Shown here: positions 1-6,826 of the stretch, piece by piece
Layout: each line of letters opens with the position of its first letter
Position numbering within the stretch: the stretch's first letter is position 1
Assembly (NCBI GenBank): GCA_900551385.1
Contig: URVS01000041.1
Span: forward strand, 1 to 10,247
Source of the DNA: an uncultured Mollicutes bacterium
Lineage (GTDB): Bacteria > Bacillota_I > Bacilli_A > RFN20 > CAG-449
Direction of reading: 5' to 3'
DNA length: 10,247 bases
Made by a program: the position numbers and the translations under genes
Notes under the pieces: model-generated
The model's database searches: none
The model's input: only the letters and a program-made list of their open reading frames with translations
What the model was told of the DNA's origin: nothing

Positions 1-422
1 ATCTTTTAGTTTCTTCTGAAATCAATAAATCAGCTTTAGATATCTATAATACTTACCATGGTTTATGGAGAATTGAAGAATCTTTTAGAGTTATGAAAAC
101 TTATCTTGAAGCTAGACCAGTTTATCTTCAAAAAGTTGAATCTATTTATGGACATTTTACCATTTGTTATTTAGCTTTAACTTTATTAAGATTGTTGGAA
201 TTAAAGGTATTTAAAGATGCTTTGCCTATTTGTCAACTTATTGATTTTATTAGAAAATATTCTATTTCTGAAACTCCTGATGGCTCTTTTATTAATAACG
301 CTACTAAATCCAAAGTTTTGGATATTATTAAAATTCGATATTGTTTATCTAATTTAGATAATGCTTATCTTAGAAAAAAAGACGTTGAGAAGATTCTCAA
401 CGCTGAATTATTTTTCGATTAA
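1..422 (+). CDS. IS1634/IS4-type transposase, C-terminal fragment (cut by window edge)
   Basis: This is the last ~139 codons of a DDE transposase. The frame is open from the left edge (first full codon at base 3) to a TAA at 420-422. The ATG at 93 is internal, because conserved sequence continues upstream of it. The stretch YHGLWRIEESFRVMK, encoded at about 54-98, resembles the signature around the third catalytic residue (Glu) of IS4-superfamily enzymes. It is followed by RPVYLQKVESIYGHFTICYLAL, whose RPVY...I.GH..ICYLAL pattern is typical of the IS1634 family. In an intact element the enzyme would cut and rejoin the element's ends. The two catalytic Asp residues lie outside the window, so intactness cannot be judged. 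No frameshift or internal stop is visible. It is convergent with the minus-strand genes and separated from them by a hairpin terminator. Family level is fairly sure; the exact IS is not identified. Confidence 0.85.
   Translation, partial: LLVSSEINKSALDIYNTYHGLWRIEESFRVMKTYLEARPVYLQKVESIYGHFTICYLALTLLRLLELKVFKDALPICQLIDFIRKYSISETPDGSFINNATKSKVLDIIKIRYCLSNLDNAYLRKKDVEKILNAELFFD
383..402. repeat. Perfect 8-bp inverted repeat inside the transposase 3' end
   Basis: CGTTGAGA (383-390) and TCTCAACG (395-402) are perfect reverse complements around a 4-base AGAT loop. They lie about 20 bases before the transposase stop codon. The translated sequence here is DVEKILNAE, so the hairpin is within coding sequence. 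It is not followed by a T-run and therefore does not look like an intrinsic terminator. Confidence 0.6.
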
Positions 423-509
423 TTTAACACTATATTTTTGGGTTCCAGCCTAAAGTCAGGTTATATATTATTTGATGAAAATAATTAATTATAAACGAAA
501 CATAAACTC

Positions 510-540
510 AAAAAATCAACCTTGAAAGGTTGCTTTTTCT
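510..540. terminator. Bidirectional intrinsic terminator between transposase and SPFH gene
   Basis: The stem CAACCT (517-522) / AGGTTG (527-532) has a TGAA loop. It is flanked by an A-run on the left (510-515) and CTTTTTCTTTT on the right. Read on the plus strand it ends transcription from the transposase. Read on the minus strand it lies about 50 bases beyond the SPFH gene stop and is followed by a T-run, so it can also end the NfeD-SPFH transcript. Confidence 0.8.
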
Positions 541-569
541 TTTATTAAATTAATTTTATATATTATTTT

Positions 570-603
570 TTCTTATCATTAGCTATTTCTTATCATTAGC
601 TAT
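570..603. repeat. 17-bp exact tandem duplication spanning the SPFH stop codon
   Basis: The unit TTCTTATCATTAGCTAT occurs at 570-586 and again, directly abutting, at 587-603. The minus-strand stop codon (TAG, 583-585) is read in the left copy. Deleting one copy in silico gives an end with one more Lys and a TAA stop, so the duplication changes the C-terminus by one residue only. Confidence 0.9.
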
Positions 604-1518
604 TGTATCTTTTAAAGAAGCTAATAAACCAGTAACATTAGCAATATCTGTTGGTACAACTATCTTAGTAGATTGTCCATCAGCAACTTTTTCTAATGAT
701 TTAAATCCTTCTAATGCTAAATATTCTGCACTAGGATTTGCTTCATTAATTCTTTTAATTCCTTCAGCAGTTGCTTCTGCAATTTTTAAAATTGCTTCTG
801 CTTGACCTTCAGCTTCTTTAACAGCTTGAATTCTTGTAGCTTCAGCATTTAATATAGCAGCTTCTTTTTTACCTTCAGCAGTTAAAATTGCAGCTTGTTT
901 TTCACCTTCAGCAGTTAAAATTGCTTCACGTTTTTGTCTTTCAGCACGCATTTGTTTTTCCATTGCTTCTTGAATATCTTTTGGTGGAAGAATATTTTTT
1001 AATTCAACACGATTAACTTTAATTCCCCATGGATCAGTTGCTTCATCAAGAATAAGTCTCATTTTTTGGTTAATTGTATCTCTACTTGTTAATGTTTGGT
1101 CAAGTTCAAGATCACCAATTAAGTTACGTAAAGTTGTAGCAGATAAATTTTCAATCGCATTGATAGGATTATCAACACCATAAGTATATAACTTTGGATC
1201 AGTAATTTGATAATAAACAACTGTATCAATTTGCATTGTAACATTATCTTTAGTAATAACAGGTTGAGGTTTAAAATCTGCAACAGTTTCTTTTAAAGAA
1301 ACAATTTTAGCTTTAGAATCAACAATAGGCATTAAAACATGGAAACCAGCTTCTAAAGTAGAATGATATTTTCCAAGTCTTTGAACAATCAAAGCATGTG
1401 CTTGAGGTACAACAACAATACATCTAGCAAAAACAACAATAACAGCAATTATAATAATTGATAAAAATACAATTAAGGTAATTAATCCAGCACTTAATTC
1501 ATCAGTTAAAAACATCAT
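583..1518 (-). CDS. qmcA: SPFH/Band 7 (stomatin/paraslipin, QmcA-like) membrane protein
   Basis: This 311-residue protein has one N-terminal membrane anchor (about residues 10-31) and an SPFH/Band 7 domain (about 32-190). The domain carries the typical stretches VVVPQAHALIVQRLGKY, DAT-like TDPWGIKVNRVELKNI and PPKDIQEAMEKQMRAERQKRE. An Ala/Glu/Lys-rich coiled coil follows (about 185-255) with 11-residue repeats (AILTAEGEKQA, AILTAEGKKEA, AILNAEATRIQ). Length and order match bacterial QmcA/YbbK. Such proteins form oligomeric membrane scaffolds linked to lipid microdomains and membrane protein quality control. The ATG overlaps the stop of the NfeD-family gene by one base (TAATG), and AAGGAGG sits 7 bases upstream; a second ATG follows immediately and could also serve. 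The one-base overlap points to translational coupling with its NfeD partner. The last codons carry a 17-bp duplication. Confidence 0.93.
   Translation of the reverse strand: MMFLTDELSAGLITLIVFLSIIIIAVIVVFARCIVVVPQAHALIVQRLGKYHSTLEAGFHVLMPIVDSKAKIVSLKETVADFKPQPVITKDNVTMQIDTVVYYQITDPKLYTYGVDNPINAIENLSATTLRNLIGDLELDQTLTSRDTINQKMRLILDEATDPWGIKVNRVELKNILPPKDIQEAMEKQMRAERQKREAILTAEGEKQAAILTAEGKKEAAILNAEATRIQAVKEAEGQAEAILKIAEATAEGIKRINEANPSAEYLALEGFKSLEKVADGQSTKIVVPTDIANVTGLLASLKDTIANDKK
871..924. repeat. Direct repeat encoding hendecad coiled-coil units in the SPFH gene
   Basis: A 21-base string is identical at 871-891 and 904-924, exactly 33 bases apart, which is 11 codons. It encodes successive AILTAEG units on the minus strand. 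The perfect nucleotide identity suggests recent duplication, or strong constraint on the coiled-coil repeat. Confidence 0.7.
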
Positions 1519-1979
1519 TATTTATCCTCCTTTTTAACAACAATTAATGAATTTCCTTTAATTTCTTTAATAATAGCAAACTCGCCTTCTTTAATAATAT
1601 CATTTGATTTAATTGTCCAAATAATATCTCTTACTTTCCCTTCTCCATTTTGATCAGGACTTACATCTTTTAAAACTCTTATTTCATTACCAATCAATGA
1701 ATCTGCATTAGTAGCATTTTTATGAGGTTTAATTTTTTTCTTTATCATTTTTTCACTTAAAATAAATAATATAGCGGAGACTATTGCATACACTAGAATT
1801 TGCCAAATATAACTAATATTAAAAGCTGCTAAAATAAGTGGCACAATAGCACCTAAAGAAAACCAAATACTAACTAATTCTTGAGTAGCAATTTCAATAG
1901 CTAACGCAATTAAAAAAATCAAAATCCAAATAACCATTAGCATTATACTTTGGTCTGTAACACTATCTAATAAAAACAT
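1518..1979 (-). CDS. NfeD-family membrane protein (partner of SPFH protein)
   Basis: This is a 153-residue short NfeD (NfeD1b/YbbJ type). It has three predicted membrane segments (about residues 11-31, 35-53 and 58-75) and a C-terminal OB-fold (about 93-150). The OB region shows the family pattern SLIGNEIRVL ... GKVRDIIWTIKSND-IIKEGEFAIIKEIKGNSLIVV. Short NfeD proteins lack the ClpP-like protease domain of long forms and act with the SPFH scaffold encoded next to them. The start at 1979 is chosen because two overlapping AGGAGG sequences lie 7-10 bases upstream (1987-1995). A longer reading to a TTG at 2024 would run through the likely -10 box and lacks a ribosome site. Stop and next start overlap (TAATG). 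A candidate promoter lies immediately upstream, so this gene probably heads a two-gene operon. Confidence 0.9.
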   Translation of the reverse strand: MFLLDSVTDQSIMLMVIWILIFLIALAIEIATQELVSIWFSLGAIVPLILAAFNISYIWQILVYAIVSAILFILSEKMIKKKIKPHKNATNADSLIGNEIRVLKDVSPDQNGEGKVRDIIWTIKSNDIIKEGEFAIIKEIKGNSLIVVKKEDK

Positions 1980-2003
1980 ATTAATCCCTCCTCCTTTAAT
2001 ACC

Positions 2004-2009
2004 ATTATA
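2004..2009 (-). promoter_or_regulatory. Candidate -10 box of the NfeD-SPFH operon
   Basis: The minus strand reads a perfect TATAAT here, 24 bases before the chosen ATG. A start about 7 bases downstream would give a leader of only ~18 bases, almost entirely ribosome-binding site (AAAGGAGGAGGG, 1986-1997). The -35 region at normal spacing is AT-rich and a poor match to TTGACA, so this is moderately supported only. Confidence 0.45.
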
Positions 2010-2127
2010 AAATATGCAAAACAAAAAATAAATATTTAAATATATTTAGCTAAATTAAAACTCGTAACTTTTTTTTCGTTTATTCTAATATTTAGTAACA
2101 TAGTAACACAAAATTTTTTCAGTGATT

Positions 2128-4113
2128 TTAAATATTTGAATAATATTTTTTTGCATATTTTGTGTATTTAAATTCAAGATCTTCTTCACCAGTAACAGCA
2201 ACACCATCTAAATAATATGGTGTAGTTAATCCTAATCCTTTTACATCTTCTCCACCATTTAAAGTAACTTTCAATGTACCAGTGGTAAAATTACAATATA
2301 CTTTATTAGAATATTTAGTCAAATTATCTAATGCAGTTTGAGCTGGATGATCTTGTTTAGCAGCATTATTAGTTTTACTACCTCTATTTATTAAAGCAGC
2401 AGAAATAACTGAAACATCAGGCCTTGCTTTACTAAGTAATGGAGTACCATTTGCATTTCCTGAGCCATGATGGCAAGAAGAAAGTACATCTACCTTAGAA
2501 ATGTTTTCATTATTTAGTAAAGATTTTTGAGCATTATTTTCTAAATCACCTGCAAAAAAGAAATTTTGATTTTTATAAGTTAAAATTAACGCAACAGAAG
2601 TATTGTTTATTTCATGTCCACCATAAGAACTAATATCTTTATCTTCTTCTTCATAATAACCAGTATTTAAAAATGTTACATACATATCATTAGTGATATA
2701 TAAAACTTTTCTAGCACCATTTCTATTATTGACACAATCAATAACAGGAGAATATTTATCAGCTTGTTTAAACCTATTTCTAGTAGTACTTACTGCTGAA
2801 TAATTTCTAACACAGCCATAATCAACAGCATAAGTAATATTTTTTATAGTAGATAAAGCAGTATTCATACCACCCATATGATCACTATGAGGGTGCGATG
2901 CAACAACTAATTCTAATCTACCATCACTAATATGTCGACGTAAAAAATCATTAACATATCCACCATCTTCAGGTGCGCCAGCATCAAGAAGCATATCAAA
3001 ATCGCCTGCTTGAACATAAACAGATACCCCATATTGTTTATGCATTTCTATAAAATAAATATTTACATTATCTATCTCTTTTCTACCTTTATAAAGCATA
3101 TTAGTTTGGCTACCTAAATCACCTGTGCCACTTGTTTTAGGAACAGCTAAAAAAGTAAAATTTTCTGTATCAAATAATTCATTCAAATAATATAGCTCAA
3201 CTTTAAGATTTATTTCTGTATCTTCTTGCACATTTAAATATTTTCCAGTATTTGTTAAAACATTTGTATTTGAAGAAAAATATTTAAATTTCATTCTTGT
3301 TGAAAGCATAGTATCTTCATATAAATACAAATCATCACTAATATATTTTATATTTCCATAACATTCTTTGATATATTTAATTCCAGACTTTTTAATTTCT
3401 TCAATATTGCTAACATTCGAATTATTATCATTAAATTGATTTGAATTTATTACTTCACTAACATCTTTTTTTTGTATAGTTATACTTAATTCTGTTGATA
3501 AAATACTTGTATCAATTAATTTACTAACATTAACAAAGTCTACATTGATTGTTTTAACTAACATATTATTAAAATCAAAATCTATATTATAAGAAACTGA
3601 TGTATCTATATATTTATCAATAGACATGTTATATTTCCCAATACATAATAAATAATATCTAATTAATCCTTTTATATTACTAGTATTAATAACATTGTTT
3701 GTTTTTTTATTATTACTAACATCATTAAATAACTTTTTAATTCCTAAATAATCAGTCAAAGAATTATTAAGTTGTAGATTATAATTAAATTTGTTTTGAT
3801 TTGTTACAACATATCTATCATTGTTTTTAGAATATTCTTCAATAGTTCTATCATTAGTAATAAAATAATTTTTATAGCAATTAATTTGTGAATATGAAAA
3901 AATATCATTTTCTTTTTTTAACAAATTAATAACAGATGTCGCTGCCGTTTGATTATTTACAAAAGTAGTTATATTAACTTCAGCACTATTAATATTATTA
4001 TAATCATTGATTATTTCATTTATTTTTTTAGAATCAAATTGATTAGTATTACAAGATTGCATTACAAAACAAAATAAAACTATAAAATAAACACATTTAT
4101 TTTTTTTATTCAC
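2128..4113 (-). CDS. Surface lipoprotein with C-terminal ComEC-like metallo-beta-lactamase domain
   Basis: This 661-residue lipoprotein has a signal peptide ending in the lipobox MQSC (Cys21 lipidated). Residues ~27-320 are Asn-, Ile- and Ser-rich and match no family I recognise. Residues ~350-615 form a metallo-beta-lactamase fold close to the C-terminal domain of ComEC/Rec2. Visible motifs are LLDAG (Asp377), SHPHSDHMGG (His407, His409, Asp411, His412), FAGDLE (Asp523), SCHHGS (His548/549) and a late DHP (His589). All expected metal-ligand motifs are present, so it is probably an active metal-dependent hydrolase. ComEC domains of this type are thought to be nucleases; nuclease or phosphodiesterase activity here is inference. 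No ComEC membrane channel is attached. The start is GTG with AGAGAGG six bases upstream. It lies downstream of a terminator that separates it from the nuclease/ABC operon but could receive read-through. No clear terminator follows it before the NfeD gene. Confidence 0.85.
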   Translation of the reverse strand: MNKKNKCVYFIVLFCFVMQSCNTNQFDSKKINEIINDYNNINSAEVNITTFVNNQTAATSVINLLKKENDIFSYSQINCYKNYFITNDRTIEEYSKNNDRYVVTNQNKFNYNLQLNNSLTDYLGIKKLFNDVSNNKKTNNVINTSNIKGLIRYYLLCIGKYNMSIDKYIDTSVSYNIDFDFNNMLVKTINVDFVNVSKLIDTSILSTELSITIQKKDVSEVINSNQFNDNNSNVSNIEEIKKSGIKYIKECYGNIKYISDDLYLYEDTMLSTRMKFKYFSSNTNVLTNTGKYLNVQEDTEINLKVELYYLNELFDTENFTFLAVPKTSGTGDLGSQTNMLYKGRKEIDNVNIYFIEMHKQYGVSVYVQAGDFDMLLDAGAPEDGGYVNDFLRRHISDGRLELVVASHPHSDHMGGMNTALSTIKNITYAVDYGCVRNYSAVSTTRNRFKQADKYSPVIDCVNNRNGARKVLYITNDMYVTFLNTGYYEEEDKDISSYGGHEINNTSVALILTYKNQNFFFAGDLENNAQKSLLNNENISKVDVLSSCHHGSGNANGTPLLSKARPDVSVISAALINRGSKTNNAAKQDHPAQTALDNLTKYSNKVYCNFTTGTLKVTLNGGEDVKGLGLTTPYYLDGVAVTGEEDLEFKYTKYAKKYYSNI

Positions 4114-4155
4114 AAAATACCTCTCTTTACTACATTTATTATTTCATTACTAATA

Positions 4156-4189
4156 ATAAAAAACTGCTTATATAAGAGCAGTTTTTTAT
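4156..4189. terminator. Strong bidirectional intrinsic terminator after the nuclease/ABC operon
   Basis: A stem of up to 13 bp (4156-4168 with 4177-4189) has core ACTGCT/AGCAGT and an A6/T6 base, closing an 8-base loop. On the minus strand the run of T after AGCAG makes a classic Rho-independent terminator just downstream of the Ig/OB lipoprotein gene (stop at 4203). It ends 43 bases before the GTG of the ComEC-like lipoprotein gene, so it divides the minus-strand genes into separate units. Confidence 0.88.
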
Positions 4190-4202
4190 AAATTAAAAAA
4201 TC

Positions 4203-5261
4203 TTATTTTACGCAAACTGGTATATATCTATTTTTCTTTACAGTACCATCTTTATCATTTATTTGAAAATCAGCAGTTATAAAATAACAATCATATGTTT
4301 TTCCATCATCAACAATATGATTTTCGTCTTCATAGCCTGTGACTTTTTTAGTTGTTTTATCATAAGTAAATTTTCCAAACATTGGTCCATATAAAGTAAA
4401 TGCATCATCACTTTGAGGATAAAAAGCAACATATCCTGTACTATCTTTATATTCATATGCAGGTTGTCCATATTGTTGATTAACAAATGAAACAACCTCA
4501 GCTTTCATTTTGTAAATTGTTGTATAAACTGTTGAATCATCCTTTTTAGCAAATTTTTTAGCATCTGCTCCAGTAACAGTTACTGCACTACTTAAATTTA
4601 ATTCGCTACCAGAAGATAATTTTTTAACAGATACTGTTCCTGCAATTTCATAATTACCACTATATTGTCCAGCAAATAATTGATATTGTCCTGTTACTTG
4701 AACTATATCACCAGTTTCAACTTCAGCTCCTGATTTGAAAACATAAACAGATCCAGTATCATCAAAAACCCAAAATCCTTTATCAGCATATTTAGCACCA
4801 ACAAATACTGTACCTTGAATTGTACAATCAATTTTACTAGATCCAACATCCATATCTCTTAATTGTTTAATTTTATGAGTAACTTCTGATACTTCCATTT
4901 TTTTAACTAAAACAGTAAATGTCTTTTCACTAGAAGTAGAATTAAGAGTTGCTTTTGCAGTTAAAGTAACATTTGTATCTTCTGTTGTAGGTCTTTGAAC
5001 TTTTGCTTTTGTTCCGTCAATTTTGATAATACTTTCATTACTTGATGTCCAAGAAATTGTACATCCACCTAATCCAGCGGTAATAAGATTGAAATCTCCT
5101 GTTGCTTCAGTTGGAATGTTTGTTATAGCTTGAAGTGCTCTTTCAGTTGCTTCTTTTTCTTCACTATTAATAGAAGTTTGTGTTTCGTTACAACCAGTAA
5201 GTGCTAATGGTGTAGCTAATAATGTTGTTAATACTAATAAATATTTTAGACCTTTTTTCAT
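4203..5261 (-). CDS. Lipoprotein with bacterial Ig-like and OB-fold domains
   Basis: This 352-residue lipoprotein has lipobox LTGC (Cys24). Residues ~36-121 look like a reduced bacterial Ig-like domain: an Ala/Glu-rich helix, then ISWTSSNESIIKIDGTKAKVQRP and DTNVTLTAKATLNSTSSEKTFTVLV. Residues ~125-215 resemble the OB-fold found in secreted nucleases of the YhcR type (VTHKIKQLRD..., IQGTVFVGAKYADKGFWVFDDTGSVYVF..., GDIVQVTGQYQLFAGQYSGNYEI). Residues ~225-352 may be a second, degenerate OB-like unit. No catalytic motif is visible. It is the last gene of the operon, 17 bases after the nuclease gene, with a strong AAAGGAGGAA site. Sharing an OB type with its nuclease neighbour suggests binding of nucleic acid, or assembly with the nuclease, at the cell surface; that is inference. 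Four Cys besides the lipidated one (67, 146, 325, 350) could form disulfides. Confidence 0.8.
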   Translation of the reverse strand: MKKGLKYLLVLTTLLATPLALTGCNETQTSINSEEKEATERALQAITNIPTEATGDFNLITAGLGGCTISWTSSNESIIKIDGTKAKVQRPTTEDTNVTLTAKATLNSTSSEKTFTVLVKKMEVSEVTHKIKQLRDMDVGSSKIDCTIQGTVFVGAKYADKGFWVFDDTGSVYVFKSGAEVETGDIVQVTGQYQLFAGQYSGNYEIAGTVSVKKLSSGSELNLSSAVTVTGADAKKFAKKDDSTVYTTIYKMKAEVVSFVNQQYGQPAYEYKDSTGYVAFYPQSDDAFTLYGPMFGKFTYDKTTKKVTGYEDENHIVDDGKTYDCYFITADFQINDKDGTVKKNRYIPVCVK

Positions 5262-5278
5262 AAAAATTCCTCCTTTGT

Positions 5279-6823
5279 CTATTTACTATTAATAATAATA
5301 TCAGATGTTAATTGTCCATCAACAATTTTTCTATTTCCTAATACTAATTGATATGATGGATAGCTTTCTTTTGTATAATCCTCAACAGAATATATGCTTA
5401 AAATTGATGTAACTGTAACATCTTTTCCAACATAAGTTTCTGATACTTCAGTATAATCATACCCAGGTGCTAAAGATCCATTTACTCTAACATTTAAATA
5501 ATTGTATTGGCCACCTAAATTTTCAATAACATTTGTAGAATTTATAGTATATGATTTATCTTTACTTAATTTACCAGTTGGCTTGCTACTAGAAATATTT
5601 AAATTAACTTTTACAAGTTTTCCAATATATTCATCTAATTTATTTTTATTTTTAGCATCAGCACTTGAAATTGAAATTGGTTGTGGCATTGCTATAGTAT
5701 TATCAGTTACGATTTCAAAATTATCACCTGACCAATCAACACCAGATAATTGTTTTTGTCCACCATATTCAGCCATTCTTCCACTTATTTTTATTGTGTA
5801 TCCAACTTCAACTAAATCTAAGAAAGATCCATCAGCTGAAATACCCATATAAACATATAATGGAGTTCCTTGTTCATCTTGTAAATAAAAGTTTGTACCA
5901 ATAAATGAAGTAACTACACCTTTTATTTTAACAAATTTTCCTTCACTAGCATAATAATCAAAATTTTGAATTGCTTCTGTAATAGAACATTCTGTTGGTT
6001 TTTTAGAATAATCATAATGAGGATCTTGTTGATATCCTGTAAATCTTTGATTATTTTCTCTAGCTTTTACTTCAGCTTCTAATAAAACATCAGATAACTT
6101 TAAAGAGCCCATTGTATCAGCGTATTTTTCATATAATTCAGGTTCTTTTTTCTTATCTGCAAAATAAACAAATGCATCACCTAAATTAGATGAAGTTGAA
6201 AATGAATAACATTCTTCAATAATATCAATTTGATAACTTCTATAATTAGAATAAACACTTGGATCTTCTCCTTCAGGACAATACCAAATCATTGCAAGCC
6301 ATCTAGTACCATTACTGTCTAATCTTACTCCAGATGTATACATTTCTTCAGGAGGTAATTGATTATTATCATCATCTAATGTATTAATTCCTGTTGCATC
6401 AATAATTATTCCTTCTGCATTCTTTAATAAGCTTTTTCCATAATTAGATGCCGCTTTACCCCATGCTTCAATAGAAGATGTTGATTCTGGTGTATCAATT
6501 CCTAAAAATCTTATTGTTACATAATTATATGAGCTAATATCACCTTGATCGCTAACAAATCCAGTATAAACATCTTCTTCACCATGTGGAAGATAGAAAA
6601 CAGCAGTATCTCCATCTGTATATGATTTCAATTCAGCTTTAGCAATTTTATCTTTAATAAATTTCTTAGATTCAACATCTTGAATCTTTAAATCAGCAAA
6701 ACTAACTTTATCACCAAAATAATGTTCAAAGTTTTCATTATTTGTTTGCCCATTGCAAGATTGAAGACCAAAAAAGCATGAAATAGTTAGAAAGAAAAAT
6801 AAGGATTTTATTATTTGTTTCAT
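5279..6823 (-). CDS. Surface thermonuclease-like (SNase) lipoprotein with OB-fold tail
   Basis: This 514-residue lipoprotein has lipobox LQSC (Cys23). Residues ~63-245 are a staphylococcal nuclease-like domain. SYTDGDTAVF carries Asp70/Asp72, VTIRFLGIDTPES carries Arg105, Asp110 and Glu113, and NGTRWLAMIWY carries Arg174. These correspond to SNase Asp19/21, Arg35, Asp40, Glu43 and Arg87, so Ca2+-dependent cleavage of DNA or RNA is expected. The spacing is longer than in the classic enzyme, with extra loops near residues 79-99 and 146-165. Residues ~278-375 are an OB-fold (ITEAIQNFDYYASEGKFVKIKGVVTS ... FYLQDEQGTPLYVYM ... VGYTIKISGRM), and ~385-505 may be a second one. This pairing recalls the YhcR family of surface nucleases. 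The start lies 3 bases after the binding-protein stop with no good ribosome site, suggesting coupled translation. It acts on the outer membrane face, probably feeding the ABC importer encoded upstream. Confidence 0.88.
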   Translation of the reverse strand: MKQIIKSLFFFLTISCFFGLQSCNGQTNNENFEHYFGDKVSFADLKIQDVESKKFIKDKIAKAELKSYTDGDTAVFYLPHGEEDVYTGFVSDQGDISSYNYVTIRFLGIDTPESTSSIEAWGKAASNYGKSLLKNAEGIIIDATGINTLDDDNNQLPPEEMYTSGVRLDSNGTRWLAMIWYCPEGEDPSVYSNYRSYQIDIIEECYSFSTSSNLGDAFVYFADKKKEPELYEKYADTMGSLKLSDVLLEAEVKARENNQRFTGYQQDPHYDYSKKPTECSITEAIQNFDYYASEGKFVKIKGVVTSFIGTNFYLQDEQGTPLYVYMGISADGSFLDLVEVGYTIKISGRMAEYGGQKQLSGVDWSGDNFEIVTDNTIAMPQPISISSADAKNKNKLDEYIGKLVKVNLNISSSKPTGKLSKDKSYTINSTNVIENLGGQYNYLNVRVNGSLAPGYDYTEVSETYVGKDVTVTSILSIYSVEDYTKESYPSYQLVLGNRKIVDGQLTSDIIINSK

Positions 6824-6826
6824 AAA

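Larger units (their letters stand above)
1..475 (+). mobile_element. Right-hand part of an IS1634-like insertion sequence (right boundary uncertain)
   Basis: The transposase reading frame implies an insertion sequence entering from the left. About 10-50 bases after its stop codon lies a relatively GC-richer stretch, GGGTTCCAGCCTAAAGTCAGG (positions 440-460), that stands out from the AT-rich surroundings. It would suit a terminal inverted repeat. The matching left end is outside the window and no target-site duplication can be checked, so the boundary near 460-475 is a guess. Confidence 0.35.

Noticed and set aside
871..924. Regular repeats suggesting a CRISPR-like or satellite array
   Set aside because: They are in frame within the SPFH gene at an 11-codon period and encode its coiled coil.
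1980..2024. Longer NfeD-family start at a TTG (2024)
   Set aside because: It adds 15 residues before the good ribosome site, covers the likely TATAAT box and has no ribosome site of its own.
2050..2110. Three GTAAC pentamers (plus strand) in the spacer before the NfeD gene, possible operator repeats
   Set aside because: Spacing is irregular, the unit is only five bases, and there is no symmetry; chance is the simpler explanation.
2130..2148. Perfect inverted repeat AAATATT / AATATTT at the stop of the ComEC-like lipoprotein gene
   Set aside because: It is all A/T with no stable stem and lies in very AT-rich sequence, so it is not credible as a terminator.
4277..4495. Minus-strand 72-codon open frame rich in Met, Leu and Ile
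   Set aside because: It lies entirely inside the Ig/OB lipoprotein gene in another frame and its composition reflects the host gene's codons.
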